Of a DNA stretch of 41,892 bases, positions 1 through 10,721 are shown piece by piece. Location: NCBI GenBank assembly GCA_905221605.1, contig CAJNDS010001012.1, forward strand, positions 1 to 41,892. The letters are read 5' to 3'. Source of the stretch: Symbiodinium natans (Eukaryota; Sar; Dinophyceae; Suessiales; Symbiodiniaceae). Made by a program: the position numbers and the translations under genes. Numbering within the stretch: position 1 is the stretch's first letter; each line of letters starts with the position of its first letter. The notes below the pieces were generated by a model that was not told the origin of the DNA, made no database searches, and saw only the letters and a list, made by a program, of their open reading frames with translations.

Positions 1-600
1 AGCACATATGGCTCGTGCTTTCACAGTGCCCCCAACGTCTCCGGCCGTAGCCTTTGCACTTCAGAGTCCTCCTTTTCCGATGCTTGCGGCTCTCCTTGCC
101 GTTCACAAGGCGCACATGCTCCGGCCGAGGTCGCCTCGACCAGCTGGGCGACCATCGCTCGGCCTGCGCCACGTCTGGCGTCCAGCACGGCCGCAATGCA
201 GTTTGCCGCCCGGCGCTGCCAAGAGCTCCAGAACGCCGAGTGCACAGCTTGTCGTGATCGGGATTGAAGTAGGTGGGTGCCTCAGCACCTTCCTCCATCA
301 CCTCACACGGACCGGCCTCGCTGTACCCCTCCAAGCGGCTGTGCGCGCGAGCTGCAACGTTGGTCAGGACTCCTTGCAGTCGCCGCGATGTGTACCTCTG
401 CCTGCCGTGTGGCGGAAAGGCTGTGCTTCGCCAGTCCCTGACACCCCCCATCCATCTCGCGGCAGTCTCCAGTCCACGTTCTTGCAGGCGCGTCGGAGCA
501 GCCTGGCTGCGGTTGCTCAGATGCCGGCCGATGACCTCGAGCATAGCCGTAGGATGCTGTAGGCCCTCGACGCCGCCGCCGAAGCAGAGCAGTGCATAAC
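1..600. other. GC-rich stretch, no gene called
   Basis: Both strands carry open frames of 60-180 codons in several registers, as expected of GC-rich DNA. None shows a recognisable domain. The minus strand at 21-245 gives a charged, Ala/Arg/Glu-rich peptide preceded by an AG that could be a splice acceptor, so it might be an exon of the membrane-protein candidate immediately upstream on the same strand. I cannot support it further. Confidence 0.3.
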
Positions 601-868
601 TGGTAGCTTTTTGGCTTTTGGCTATGATCATGTGTAGTATCTGTTCTAATCAGTGTGACAACTGATACGTCTCCAACTGGAGACTTGCTAGCTTGTCGCA
701 TCATTTTTTGCTGGGGAAGTGTTTTCATGAGCTCGCTCAGAAGCCTTCACGTGTTGCGCTGGCATGGCACTATGAGCCAGTGGCAGCAGTTTACGTGCGC
801 TGCCGCTGGCGCGGGCCGAGAGAGTGCTGGCGAGCAAACCGACTTCCCGGATTGCCCGAGCCCCGCTG

Positions 869-1213
869 TCATCCGCTATATCCGCTGTCGCTTGCCGCAG
901 CCGCCGAAACCGTGCAGGACACGCATGAGTCGTCCAGCGATTCCGCCATCGTCGACGAGGGCACCCACACCAATGTAGTCCTCAGAAAATGATCCATGTC
1001 CAAAGTCCTGAAATCATAGAAGGAGAAATACATCGACAGCAGATGAAAAGCGAAAGTCAAAATGATAATCCCAACTCCCAACCATTTCTTCGTCTCATAA
1101 ATAAAAGTTGCCCAACCTTCAACCATGGGCAGCCGCTGACAGCGCAAACCTTCCACAACCTGCTTCCCTAAAGCTGCTGCTGGGTTGCCCAACCCCTCGT
1201 CATCAAGACTGCC
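869..1213 (-). CDS. Candidate exon of a membrane protein (partial)
   Basis: Read on the minus strand, the frame opens just after a good acceptor (pyrimidine-rich, ending CCTTAG, with the exon starting at 1213) and runs to a TGA at its low-coordinate end. The peptide begins with an acidic/Ala-rich segment, then has one strongly hydrophobic stretch (core GVGIIILTFAFHLLSMYF) flanked by charged residues, and ends Ser/Asp-rich. That pattern fits a single membrane-spanning segment in a spliced gene. I do not recognise the family. The true 3' end could be an internal donor (a GT follows ACATTG) rather than the TGA. No upstream exon was identified. Confidence 0.35.
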   Translation of the reverse strand, partial: GSLDDEGLGNPAAALGKQVVEGLRCQRLPMVEGWATFIYETKKWLGVGIIILTFAFHLLSMYFSFYDFRTLDMDHFLRTTLVWVPSSTMAESLDDSCVSCTVSAAAASDSGYSG

Positions 1214-1918
1214 CTAAGGTCAAACAGAAGGTCTCCGATTATGGGTCCACTTCGCACACCACATGCCGCTGCATTTTAGCAAGCAGTAGGCTTGGCGAGT
1301 AATGAAGTCCTTAAAGGCTTGCCAGTTTGTGAAACGGTCTTTGTGCGTACTATTGCGCGCAGCACCGCGCCTTGCCGCACGCACTCCTCTGCGGAGAGCA
1401 TTGCTGGTAATCATGTGGCTTTAAGTTTGTTTCGAGGCACTCTAGCGGGCGTCGGCCTCGGTGAGCATGAATTCGGGCAGCATTCCGGCGCCTGTTTTCC
1501 GTAGTCCCCAGTGCACATTCCCATCTCACAGGTGCACCCCGCGTGGCCGCAATCGCAAGCCTTGCCACGACACAAGTAAGGCGGAGTAGGAACCCTTTGA
1601 CCTCCATAACATACCGTGAACCCCCCGCACCCAACCCCAAACCCTCATAGCCCAAACAAAAATGGAGAACTGTCAAAGGAAATATCTCCCTTTGCTTGCT
1701 CCACTCAACCCTCATGCCTGGATGTCAAGCCCAAGAAAAGCTTCATAGGGATAAACAACAAATCCCCAAAGCAAAAATTGAAAGGAAGAAACTAGCTGTT
1801 TTCCTTGGCAGGATGGGGGTTGTTAACCCTGTGCTGGCCCCCCGCCCCCCCCCAAACTCATCCTTAAAGGGATGCCCTGCAACAGCAAACGAAGAGACAC
1901 ATTGTTGAAAGAGCCTCC
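1214..1918. other. Non-coding, nothing recognised
   Basis: Mixed-composition DNA with short frames in several registers and a C-run near 1843-1853. If the 869-1213 exon is real, this is intron or upstream DNA. No repeat unit or RNA gene was seen. Confidence 0.4.
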
Positions 1919-1939
1919 TTTCTCTCTCTCTCTCTCTCT

Positions 1940-1986
<47 letters not shown>
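1919..1986. repeat. (CT)n microsatellite
   Basis: Near-perfect CT dinucleotide run with two short interruptions (CCCTCG). Arg/Glu-repeat frames across it are artefacts. Confidence 0.95.
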
Positions 1987-1989
<3 letters not shown>

Positions 1990-2095
1990 TCTTGCTTTTC
2001 TGAGTCCCAGTGTGACGCTAGGCTGGGATGAAAGCTGTCAGCCAGGTGGTCCTCGATCCCGATCTTGGGACATGCATGTTCAATGAGATGTCGTT

Positions 2096-2112
2096 CACAC
2101 ACACACACACAC
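2096..2112. repeat. (CA)n microsatellite
   Basis: Short perfect CA run. Confidence 0.9.
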
Positions 2113-3420
2113 CCACGATTGTCGGATCTGCCAATATCAAGTCGTTCTGTACATGGAAGTCCTCAAGGTCCAGTGTGGCAAGCTGACTGGTCGACCCTTG
2201 TGCAATCAAGACGGCTGCTTTCAAGTGCTCGGCTGTTTCAGACAAGAAACTTCTCCAATGCAATCTCGTGGGCTAGAGGCTTCTTCTTTCCCAAGACGAC
2301 ATCTAAAGACTCTATAAGTTCATTAACCCTGGAGGTCCGGGGTACTTCCACTCCGTTGAAGGAAATTTTGCGCTCCACCATCCAAGCCGCATTTTGAAGG
2401 CCATGGCCCTTACTGGCATGGCCTGGTGGATCGGCAGATTCTGGTCAGCATGCCGGATGGGCAGGCTGGCCAACACACATGGAAACGCTGGACCAATGGA
2501 GTGTCGACCTGCTTCAGGTGTCTGACGGGCCAGGGGATTCACCGGCCAAGCAGGACACAAGATAAGTTTCAGCCCTAAACTAAGCTAAACCAGTCGCTGT
2601 TTGGGGCCAGGTACAGAAAGAAAGCAAAGACTTGAAGTTCACCGGTCTTCAACACTGCCTACATACAGGTTGAACAGTCCACCCTGGGCTGCTTCCACAG
2701 CCTGGGCTTGTCATCGCCAAGTTCGCACACAGCAAGACCAACAACAACCCTAGTCCACGAGGCTGACTAGGCACTTCGGTTTTCCGATCCGGGCATTCCT
2801 GGCGCGCTCTACACTTCTCAAGGGCCTACGCCGCTCGGCCGGAACTTACCAAGGTGCGTCGTGGAATGCCACCACACCTGCTCTCCCATCACCACCTGGC
2901 CGCGATCATACTCTCCTCACACATGGCCAAGTAATGGGAGAAAGAGGTTTCCAGGGCATTACCTCCTCAGCCCGCTCGTTTACTGGGAGACGCACACAAC
3001 AGGGAGCACGAAACGGTGTCAGCTCACGTTCCGACCAAGCCCGATCCAGGTCCCGAGGCACGAGGCCGGACTCAAGGATCGGCGCAAGCATCTTAAGCAA
3101 GCAAAGAAACCAGACCACTCCATGCTGCAAGTCTTGCGCGCATCATCATCAAGCTTATCAACACATTGGTCACGCGCACTCTCTCCAATGGGGTTCTGAA
3201 TGCCCAGCAACACCGACATCTCTTCAGAAGTCCGGGCTACTATTTCCTATGAAAACGTACAGAAACTAGAGGTTTCCTACTAAGATGTAGAGAAAACGAG
3301 GTCAATATAGAGAATTAGCTTGCGGGTATAACCCCAAATCCCACATAATAATGCGAATTCAAAAAAGTAAACTCTCCCCTCAAAAAACCCCAACCCTATA
3401 GTGCTCCTTCATTGTGAAGA
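2113..3420. other. Intergenic, no gene supported
   Basis: Several overlapping 60-112 codon frames lie at 2861-3269 on both strands, none with a clear domain. A plus-strand reading near 3130-3210 is weakly reminiscent of the fingers region of a non-LTR reverse transcriptase, but there is no palm motif and the frame is broken, so I do not call it. From 3250 the sequence becomes AT-richer. Confidence 0.35.
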
Positions 3421-3429
3421 AAACCCTTC

Positions 3430-3640
3430 TTGGATTCTTAGGTGGCCTACGAATGGAATAGGCTTTGGGTTCTCAAGAAAGGTGGACAATGCAGAGTACA
3501 CCCTAAACCTCAGCCCCACCCAAGGTTGGCCAGGCTCCAGGCCGGAGGATGGCGACGGTTCACCTCGGAAGGGCTTGAGGCTTTCGGTTCGGTTCAGGGT
3601 TTTATTGTCGCAAACGGAGCTTGAGACGGGGTGGAGTTTT
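3430..3640. repeat. Dispersed repeat, copy 1
   Basis: This block (TTGGGTTCTCAAG..GGTGGACAATGC, then CCTAAACCTCAGCCCCACCC, a CCAGGCCGG block, and TTCGGTTCGGTTCAGGG) recurs with small changes at about 7680-7850 and more weakly at 6830-6990. In copy 1 it runs into GTCGCAAACGGAGCTTGAG, which has its counterpart near 7108. It is non-coding by appearance. Confidence 0.7.
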
Positions 3641-3688
3641 AGTTTATTCATCTGTTCTTTTTTGGGGTCTTCTCGGTTTTCCTGAGGA

Positions 3689-3750
3689 AAACCACCATTT
3701 CCTCTGCATTTTCATAGGATTCATACTACTCTTCGTAGGATTTTGCATAA
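3689..3750. repeat. Direct repeat (CATAGGATTCAT type), copy 1 of 3
   Basis: The block ACCACCATTTCCTCTG, then TTTTCATAGGATTCATACTA and CTCTTCGTAGGATTT, recurs at 4528-4585 and 4608-4655 on the same strand. The copies bracket the decamer minisatellite at 3895-4505. Confidence 0.75.
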
Positions 3751-3894
3751 TTTTGTTCGAATTCTTCGTATCGTCTGGTTGATTTGCTTGGATTGGCCTA
3801 GGCCTAGGAAAATCACCATCCCAGTGGGCGTGCAAAAGTGGGCCGCTAAGTGTTTTCTGCCACTTGCCCCCTTGCTCTGGTCCTTGGGTGGAAA

Positions 3895-4505
3895 ACAACA
3901 TTGCCCCACTTGCCCCACTTGCCCCTGTGTGGGCGGCTAAGCGATTTCTGCCACTTGCCACGCTTGCCCCACTTGCCCCGCTTGCCCCCCCACTTGCTGC
4001 TGAGGTGGGCGCAAGTGAGGCAAGTGGTGCAAGCGGTGCAAGCGGGGCAAGTGGGGCAAGTGGCAAGCCACCCCCCCAGCCACAAGTCTGCCTCAAAAAC
4101 GGATTGAGGCAGACTTGTGGCTGGGGCGAGCACGGGCAAGCTGCGCCCGGCAGGGACCCATGGCGCAGCTCTGGCTCCAGCCACAAGTCTGCCTCAAACA
4201 CAGCCCGGATTGAGGCAGACTTGGTTCGGCGAAGCTTGGCCCAGCTGAACCCATGGCGTGGTTCTGGCTCCAGCTATAAGGAGGGAGGGGGTTTGGGGAT
4301 GCCACTTGCATTTGCCCCGCTTGCCCCACGACTTCACTTGCCCCACATCCTGCCACTTCCCCCACCTTCAGACAGGACGCGGGAGGGGGGATGGAGGGGA
4401 AGATCTGCAGGGCGCGGGAACAAGTGAGGCAAGTGGGGCAAGTGGGGCAACCTCGAGTAGCTCTTCCGGAAAAGCAAGTGGGGCAAGTGGGGCAATGGCA
4501 AATAG
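3895..4505. repeat. Decamer minisatellite in both orientations
   Basis: Units of the type CTTGCCCCA(C) repeat many times, first in this orientation (3895-3990), then as the complement TGGGGCAAG (4010-4065), then again in both orientations (4310-4350, 4430-4500). The opposed blocks can pair with each other. Frames through it read as Ala-Pro-Leu or Gly-Ala-Ser repeats and are not genes. Confidence 0.85.
4074..4126. repeat. Perfect 23-bp inverted repeat (hairpin)
   Basis: The left arm 4074-4096 (CCCCAGCCACAAGTCTG...) is the exact reverse complement of 4104-4126, with a 7-nt loop. A second, imperfect copy lies at about 4177-4223, where the inner 14 pairs are kept. The pair sits in the middle of the decamer minisatellite. 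Confidence 0.9.
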
Positions 4506-4527
4506 TGGTGGCCGTGGGCGCCTGCAA

Positions 4528-4660
4528 TGCACCATCCCCTCTGTATTTTCATAGGATTCATGCTACTCTTCGCAGGATTTCGATCATTTTCTTGGTTTTC
4601 CTAAAACACCACCATTCCTTCTGTATTCTCATCGGATTCACACTACTTTTCTGACTTGTT
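4528..4660. repeat. Direct repeat (CATAGGATTCAT type), copies 2 and 3
   Basis: Two further copies of the unit at 3689-3750, in tandem (4528-4585 and 4608-4655). The third has CATCGGATTCAC in place of CATAGGATTCAT. AT-rich DNA follows to about 4900. Confidence 0.7.
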
Positions 4661-5171
4661 TTAGGGTTTCGGATACATTCTGTTGGAATTCTTCGTGATT
4701 TTGGCTTGGTTTCCTGGGTTTATTTGATTTTGCTGAAATTCTTGTTTAATATGGGCTTTGATTGCTTGGTTGCACCCAAGAAAATCTATTCCCATTATAT
4801 TTGTGAGTAGAATACGGTATGTTCATAAGATTCCTACTTTTCATAGTCCTGCTTATCTTAGTGCGACCAAAGAAAACCTCTTTACACTCTCTGTTTGAGC
4901 TTCTCGCACGCCTGGCACAAGGTTTCTGTCGCCTTTTGGGTCTCCCCACCGCAGTCCCTTCCTTTCGGCCTTCGCCAGCATCGCCTGGTGCACTTTCGCA
5001 AAAGATTCCAGCTTGTCGCAAGCCTGGCACAAAGATTTCTGTTGCTCTTTTTTGTCCAACATATCGACTTTCAGAGAAAAGTTCCACTGTTTGTTCATAG
5101 ACCACCTATTCTATTCAGCTGAAATAATCGCATGCTTCCATTGATGCCACGATGTTGCAAATCATTCATAG
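4661..5171. other. Intergenic, nothing recognised
   Basis: AT-richer DNA. Frames on both strands at 4746-5122 overlap in all registers. A short direct repeat CGCACGCCTGGCACAA / CGCAAGCCTGGCACAA occurs near 4905 and 5018. No gene supported. Confidence 0.4.
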
Positions 5172-5531
5172 ATGAGCAAAAGCTACTGCTACGGAACTAT
5201 CGCGCGCAAAGGCACAAGCACAGAACTCAGAATTCAAGCCAAAATATTAGCATTTGAAGTACCTAGCTCCTTGCCCAACCTCTTCAACGAGTGGGCGGAT
5301 GCCGACGCTGCTGCGTGCAACGTGTCGCCTAATCCGAGCATCTGTTTAATTAACACCGCCACATTTAAAGAGTTTGTTTCCGTCGGGAAGCCCACCGGAA
5401 GACTACTTTCCATAGGAAATACCACCACATTTAAAGAATTTTGTCGGGGGGTTTCAAAAATCTGTCAGCAGGCTTCTTCGTTAACAGAGAATCAATACAT
5501 TGCCATGGTCTGCAGGCTTTGCTTTAAATAG
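5172..5531 (+). CDS. Hypothetical open frame, doubtful
   Basis: A 119-codon ATG-to-stop frame with no recognisable domain. It contains an internal near-repeat (ACCRCCACATTTAAAGA at about 5356 and 5421), and its end overlaps a direct repeat (AGAGAATCAATACAT..CCATGGTCT at 5488 and 5530). Its composition is unlike the retroelement genes. It may be an exon or chance; the internal repeat argues for chance. Confidence 0.2.
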   Translation: MSKSYCYGTIARKGTSTELRIQAKILAFEVPSSLPNLFNEWADADAAACNVSPNPSICLINTATFKEFVSVGKPTGRLLSIGNTTTFKEFCRGVSKICQQASSLTENQYIAMVCRLCFK

Positions 5532-5849
5532 AGAATCAATACATGCCCATGGTCTTATAATTGCGGCGCCCTGCCTTTCTTATTGCGGTGCGGGGGGGGG
5601 GGGGCGGCCACCAATTAAACAATGCTCGGATTAGGACGACCAGCGTCCCACGGTGGAGTTGCAGGACAGCCGGCGTAGCGACAGCTACCGCAAGGGCGTG
5701 TCACGCACCAACGTTGCCAATGAGGGCGTGCGCCAACCGCGGATGGCCAACCGGCGGGCCAGAGCCCAAACGTACGCAACAAGCGCGCCCGGATTGACGG
5801 GGTCGGCGTCCAACAAGTCTGGACCGCGAACCGCGAATTGAAAGCTATA

Positions 5850-6195
5850 GGCCTGGGTTAATGGCAGCAAGTGCGGCACTGTCCCAGACCCCTTCGGGCC
5901 CTTGCCGCGCCTTTTGCCACTTCCTTAGTTCCAAGTCCTGATTCGCGAGAGGGCTGGCACTCCATCTCGCCCTTAGAGGAATCGGACTCGTGCCTGTCCT
6001 CGTCCGTACGCGGATCAGGGATTTTGAGAGGACGGACGCGCGGTGGAACTGTGTCGAGCACTTGAAGCAGCAGCGCCTGAACGACAGGTTCCACTCGCCG
6101 CATCGCGCGACGCTTCCTCCTGCAACAGTCAAGGCCGCGTCCTGTTCTTTTCACCGGGCGTAGTCGAAGACGACCCTGACGGGGAGATGTATTAC
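5850..6195 (-). pseudogene. Rearranged retroelement fragment (pol spacer joined to RanBP2 zinc finger)
   Basis: Read on the minus strand from about 6195, the sequence encodes LPVRVVFDYAR followed (after a TGA and frame change) by a KEQDA-like segment. This matches the spacer between RNase H and integrase of the intact element (near 23790-23860). It then jumps directly to EWNLSFRRCCFKCST and IPDPRTDEDRHESDSS, which match the RanBP2-type zinc finger and the following acidic segment of the downstream frame (near 32275-32410). So about 8.4 kb of element sequence is missing between the two parts. The reading frame is broken at least twice. A minus-strand open stretch at 5640-5840 may be a continuation but was not matched. 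Confidence 0.65.
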
Positions 6196-6325
6196 CACGG
6201 GACCGGAAAACCACGGGAAGAGAGGACCAGAGGACCAGAGGGCCAGAGGGAGCAAGGGACCAGAGCACCAGAGAGACCAAAGGACCGGAGAACCAAGGAC
6301 CAGAGGACCCGACGACCAAAAAAAG
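6190..6325. repeat. GACCAGAG minisatellite
   Basis: Imperfect tandem repeats of GACCAGAG / GACCAAAG / GGGAGCAAG type, adjoining the element fragment. Confidence 0.8.
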
Positions 6326-6427
6326 TAAGCAAAAAAAACGAAGAAATGTTTCCCACAGCAATCTAGGTTTGCTTGGGACTCAGGGCCAGGGTCCCCATCA
6401 AACACAAGGCTGCGGTGCAAAGAGGGC

Positions 6428-8520
6428 GCACGCTTAGAATCTGGAAGCTTGGGGTTCGCGAGCATCTCATCCCAATTCGGAGCTCCGAAACCCTGACGCC
6501 CGAAAACACCCTGAGGCACCACATCCCCAAACGCTCCTAAACCCTGTCGACCCGCGAGCCCTGAACCCAAGCACCCTAAACTTTATACCTAAAGCCAAGC
6601 AATCCTTTAAACCACGGACCCCGGCACCACAAAAAAGCCTCAAAACCCCAAGATCCAGAGGCCTGGAAACGGAATCCCCTTAATCTCGACCAGCGTAGCC
6701 ACGGGTTTAGGGTGAGCCCATGAAACCTTGCACGGACCTTCCGCCTTCCGTGGCTTAGTCTTTCATTCCTATCAACCCCGCACACGCCCTGCATGCCCGA
6801 AGTATTACTTAGGTCCACACGCAGGTGACCTACAAACAAACAGAGTAGGTTCTCAAGGTAGGTGGACACGGCGGTTGAACCCCTAAACCCACCCTTAGAC
6901 TGGAGAGGCATTTCGCTGGGCCTTGTTGGATTCTTAGGTGACCTACGAACGGTAGAGTAGGTTCTGAACGCAGGTGGAACCCGAAACCTCACCCTAGATT
7001 GGACAGGCGCCCGGCATTTACACGGTGCAGACCATCCTGGGCCACGGGAGCTTTTTGGGGTTTAGGTTGAGGGTTCAGGGCTTGGGGCTATTAGGGTGCC
7101 ATTTATGGTCGCAAACAGAGCTTAAGATGAGCTTCCCACAACAATCTAGGGTTGGTTGCTTGCGACTCGGGGCCATGCTCCCGAACAAACACAGGGCTGG
7201 CACTTTTTGTAGCACCCTAAACCCTAAACTCGGAGGGCTGCGCAAAAAGGGCGGAAGCTTAGAATCTGGAAGCTTGGGTTCGTGAGCATCTCATCCCAGT
7301 CCCGAAGCTGCGAGCGCAGGTAAAGACCCAGCATGCACCACATCCCCAAACACCCGATCACACCCTGAGGCCACGCAATCCTTTAAACCACGATCCCCTG
7401 TACAATGAAAATAAAGGCCTTGAACCCCAAACCCCCAAGATCCAGAGGCTTAGCAACGGCAACCTCCAAATCCCAACCAGCGTTGAGAGCCAAGGGTTTA
7501 GGGTGAGCCCATGAAACCTTGCACAGACCTTCCAGAGTTGTGGGGTTTCGTAAGGCCGTGGCTTAGTCTTTCATTCCTATCAACCCCGCACACGCCCTGC
7601 ATGCCCGAAGTATTACTTAGGCCTGATGACCCAACACGCCCTACTGGTAAGCCCTAAACGCAACACATTCCGAGACGGACAACCCTACGAGTAGGTTTTG
7701 GGTTCTCAAGGTAGGTGGACAATGCCGCACCCTAAACCTCAGCCCCACCCTAGGTTGGCCAAGCTCCAGGCCGGATGTGTCTGCGCAACCTCGGGAGGGT
7801 TTGAGGCCTTCGGTTCGGTTCAGGGTCAAGCAGAGTTTCGGGGATGACAGGGTGCCACTAAGAAATGTGCGAGCGCCAAAAACTGAGCCATTAACCCTAT
7901 AGACCCGTGAACTCCACACTCCCAAACTTCGATCACACCCGAAGGCCACGCACTCCGCTGATCCACGAACCCCTGCGCAAAAAAAAACCAGGCCCTGAAC
8001 ACCAAACCCCCAAGATCCAGAGGCCTGGCAACGGAAACCCCCAAATCCCAACCAGCTTTGAGAGCCAAGGGTTTAGGGTGATCCCATTGAAGCCCATGAC
8101 ACCCCGCTCATACCTTCCAGAGTTGTGGGGTTTCGTAGGGCCGGTGGCTTAGCCCCTGCCTCCTATAAACCCTACACACCCTGCATGCCCTCAGTATTGC
8201 CAAAAACCTGCACACAGGGCTGGCACTGTTCGCAGCACCCTAAACCCTAAACCCGCAGGTCTGCGCAAAGAGGGCGGAGGCTTAGAATCTGGAAGCTTGG
8301 GTTTCGTGAGCATCTCATCCCAGTCCCGAAGCTGCGAGCGCAGGTAAAGACCCAGCACGCACCGCACCCCCAAACACCCCTAAACGGTATAGACCCGCGA
8401 GCCCTGAACCCAAGCACCCTCGACCTCGCACCCTAAAACTAAGGGATCCTTTAGAATATGAAACCCTCCAAACGCTAGCATTCCTAGCCCAGAACTGAAA
8501 ACCGCCAAACGCAAATCTGT
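6428..8520. repeat. Three tandem diverged copies of a 0.8-1.0 kb unit
   Basis: The block CTTAGAATCTGGAAGCTTGG then GAGCATCTCATCCCA occurs near 6430, 7258 and 8280. The block AGGGTTTAGGGTGAGCCCAT and the following CCTTGCAC..GTGGCTTAGTC, then CCCGCACACGCCCTGCATGC, occurs near 6709, 7497 and (more diverged) 8068. Spacings are about 830 and 1020 bp. Copies 2 and 3 share a segment ending CTGCGAGCGCAGGTAAAGAC, which has AG/GT borders like a tiny exon, but I cannot show that it is one. The DNA is full of CCCTAAA-type motifs. Confidence 0.75.
8236..8254. repeat. Telomere-like CCCTAAA run
   Basis: A short perfect CCCTAAACCCTAAACCC run, the best of many degenerate CCCTAAA motifs between 6.5 and 8.9 kb. 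The motif is the C-rich strand of the TTTAGGG telomere repeat. Confidence 0.7.
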
Positions 8521-9159
8521 AAGACAATTAAATGCCGGCTTTCCCCTAAGCCTTCACCCCAACAAGTACCACCACTAAACCTCATCCCAAAGCCCCTTCT
8601 AACCTTAACCCCTGAGTCCCTCAACCTTCCACCCCCATCCTGAAGCCCCAAAATCCCTACATCCATAAAGCCTCAGCCCTAGGTTCTTTCGCCCCCGAAA
8701 CACTGAAACCCCTGGAGCCAACCCGTAATTCCTGTGTGAAGTTTGGTGAAAGTTTGGAATTCTTGGTTTTTGGGGCACAGAACTCAGTGCCTCAGACAGC
8801 CAGCCATCGTCGCGCTCAGCCATTGCTAGCCTGCGCATGGTGGGGTCCAAAACCCTTAAGCCCGAATCCTTAATCATGGCGGCCTTGACCCCAAATCAAG
8901 AGCCAACTTAATCTCTCTACATGGCCAGCTCTCAAGAGTAGGGTCTATTTTGTACGCCCTTTTATTTTGGGCAAACCAAACTGGGCTTACTGCCGAATCC
9001 CTAAAGAACCTGCAAAAAGCCTCAGGACCAGGATGCAGAACAAGGCGGCTTGCATGGCTCCAGAAGCCGGCCGGAACAGCAAATTGTCAAACCACGGAGC
9101 TTGGAACAGCTGCTGCAGGGTCAACAGTCACGTTCTTATGACGCTCTTAGTAGATCCTC
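8521..9159. other. Intergenic, nothing firm
   Basis: Continues the CCCTAAA-rich style to about 8890. On the minus strand at about 8795-8855 a peptide LAMAERDDGWLSEALS lies after an AG acceptor-like site and could be a small exon. Too short to call. Confidence 0.3.
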
Positions 9160-9190
<31 letters not shown>

Positions 9191-9285
9191 CACTACCACT
9201 ACCACCACTACCACTACCACTAAGACTACTACTAACTACTACTACTAACTACTACTACTACTAACTACTACTACTGCTACTACTG

Positions 9286-9374
<89 letters not shown>
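9160..9374. repeat. (CTA)n microsatellite
   Basis: Long CTA/TAC trinucleotide array with CCACTA and AACTAC interruptions in its first 120 bp. Poly-Thr and poly-Val frames across it are artefacts. Confidence 0.95.
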
Positions 9375-9375
<1 letters not shown>

Positions 9376-9455
9376 GCACCACCCCTTGGCCCCCTCCCAG
9401 TGCGACGGATGCCGTTGCACCCGTCAAGATGAACTCTTCAACCCGAAGAATATGT

Positions 9456-9735
9456 CATGGTTTTAGGGTTCAGGTTTGGGGGAGCGTTAACGGTTTAGTG
9501 GGCTTGGGTTTAGGGTTCAGGGCTAAGGATTTCGGGCTTGCACTCTGTGGGTTTGGGTGTAGGGTTCAGGTTTAACGATTTTGGGCTTGCATTCCGCAGG
9601 TTTGGGTTTAGGGTTCAGGGTGCAGGCCAGGGGTTGCGGGCTTCGGAAAGGTTTTGGCAGCTTCTGTGTGCTATGCTGCTGCGAAGGAGAATGTGGGGAA
9701 AGGGTTTAGGGTTTAGGATTTAGGGTTCCAGGGTT
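9456..9735. repeat. Telomere-like TTTAGGG-rich stretch
   Basis: Repeated TTTAGGGTTCAGG, GGGTTTAGGG and TTTAGGATTTAGGG motifs spaced by short GC-rich sequence. This is the opposite strand orientation to that at 6.5-8.9 kb. Confidence 0.7.
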
Positions 9736-9903
9736 TAAGCTCCCCCAAGCCCTAGACCGTGGTCGTCCAGCAAAGGTCGAGGAAGCCCGGCACACCCGGT
9801 GGCATGCAAACTGTGGTAGGAAAACAACAAAAGAAAGCCGCGAATGCTGCCATGTAACAGACGCACGTGTGCCGAACGATACCCCCCCCCCCACCCCACA
9901 AGA

Positions 9904-10118
9904 GACAGGATGCACTGGGAACCTGGACACAGCATTCCATCGAGCACAGAAATTGTGGTCGTTGACTCTGTGCCGCAACGCAATGCAGAAGACGTGACCA
10001 AGGGATTCACCTATCTGAAACGTAATTACCCACCCCCCCCTCGCCCCCACACCCCCACCCCACCCTCCAAAACACAGGATGCACAGGAAACCTGGACACA
10101 GTCTTCCATCGAGCAATG
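9904..10118. repeat. Direct repeat, 169-bp spacing
   Basis: CAGGATGCAC then GAACCTGGACACAG and TTCCATCGAGCA occur at 9906 and again at 10075. Each copy is preceded by a C-run (9883-9898 and 10030-10065). A diverged tandem duplication. Confidence 0.8.
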
Positions 10119-10452
10119 CAGGTATGTGTGGCATATTTGCGCTTGATACACCGCCTATCGTCATTTGCGATCGGCAAAATTGAGGCTAAAAACCAGTGGT
10201 TTTTTGGCGCCACGAAAAAAATGCCAAAAAGAAGAAAAAACACAAGCGCGAATGCTGGTATTTACAGCATCTGGTATTTACAGCATTTTGTCGTCGAAAA
10301 CGCAACTTTTAAAAAGCTTGCAAAACGCCACTTTTACAGTGCGGTTGTGCACATTGTCGAAAGTCACCCTCAAAAACCAAAGCGTAACGCGCATTTTGTA
10401 AAATAAAAGACGTAAAATAGTGTGTTTTGTCCGTCGTCCCGGGGGGGGCAAT
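10119..10452. other. Intergenic, nothing recognised
   Basis: A-rich stretch with GGCATTTTGT/AAAAATGCC-like short inverted motifs. No gene supported. Confidence 0.4.

Positions 10453-10721
<269 letters not shown>

Noticed and set aside
2861-3269. Possible non-LTR reverse transcriptase remnant
   Set aside because: Only a vague resemblance over about 30 residues near 3150, no palm or endonuclease motif, and frames open in several registers.
3644-4527. Open frames of 100-190 codons across the decamer minisatellite
   Set aside because: They encode repeats of the minisatellite unit and exist on both strands.
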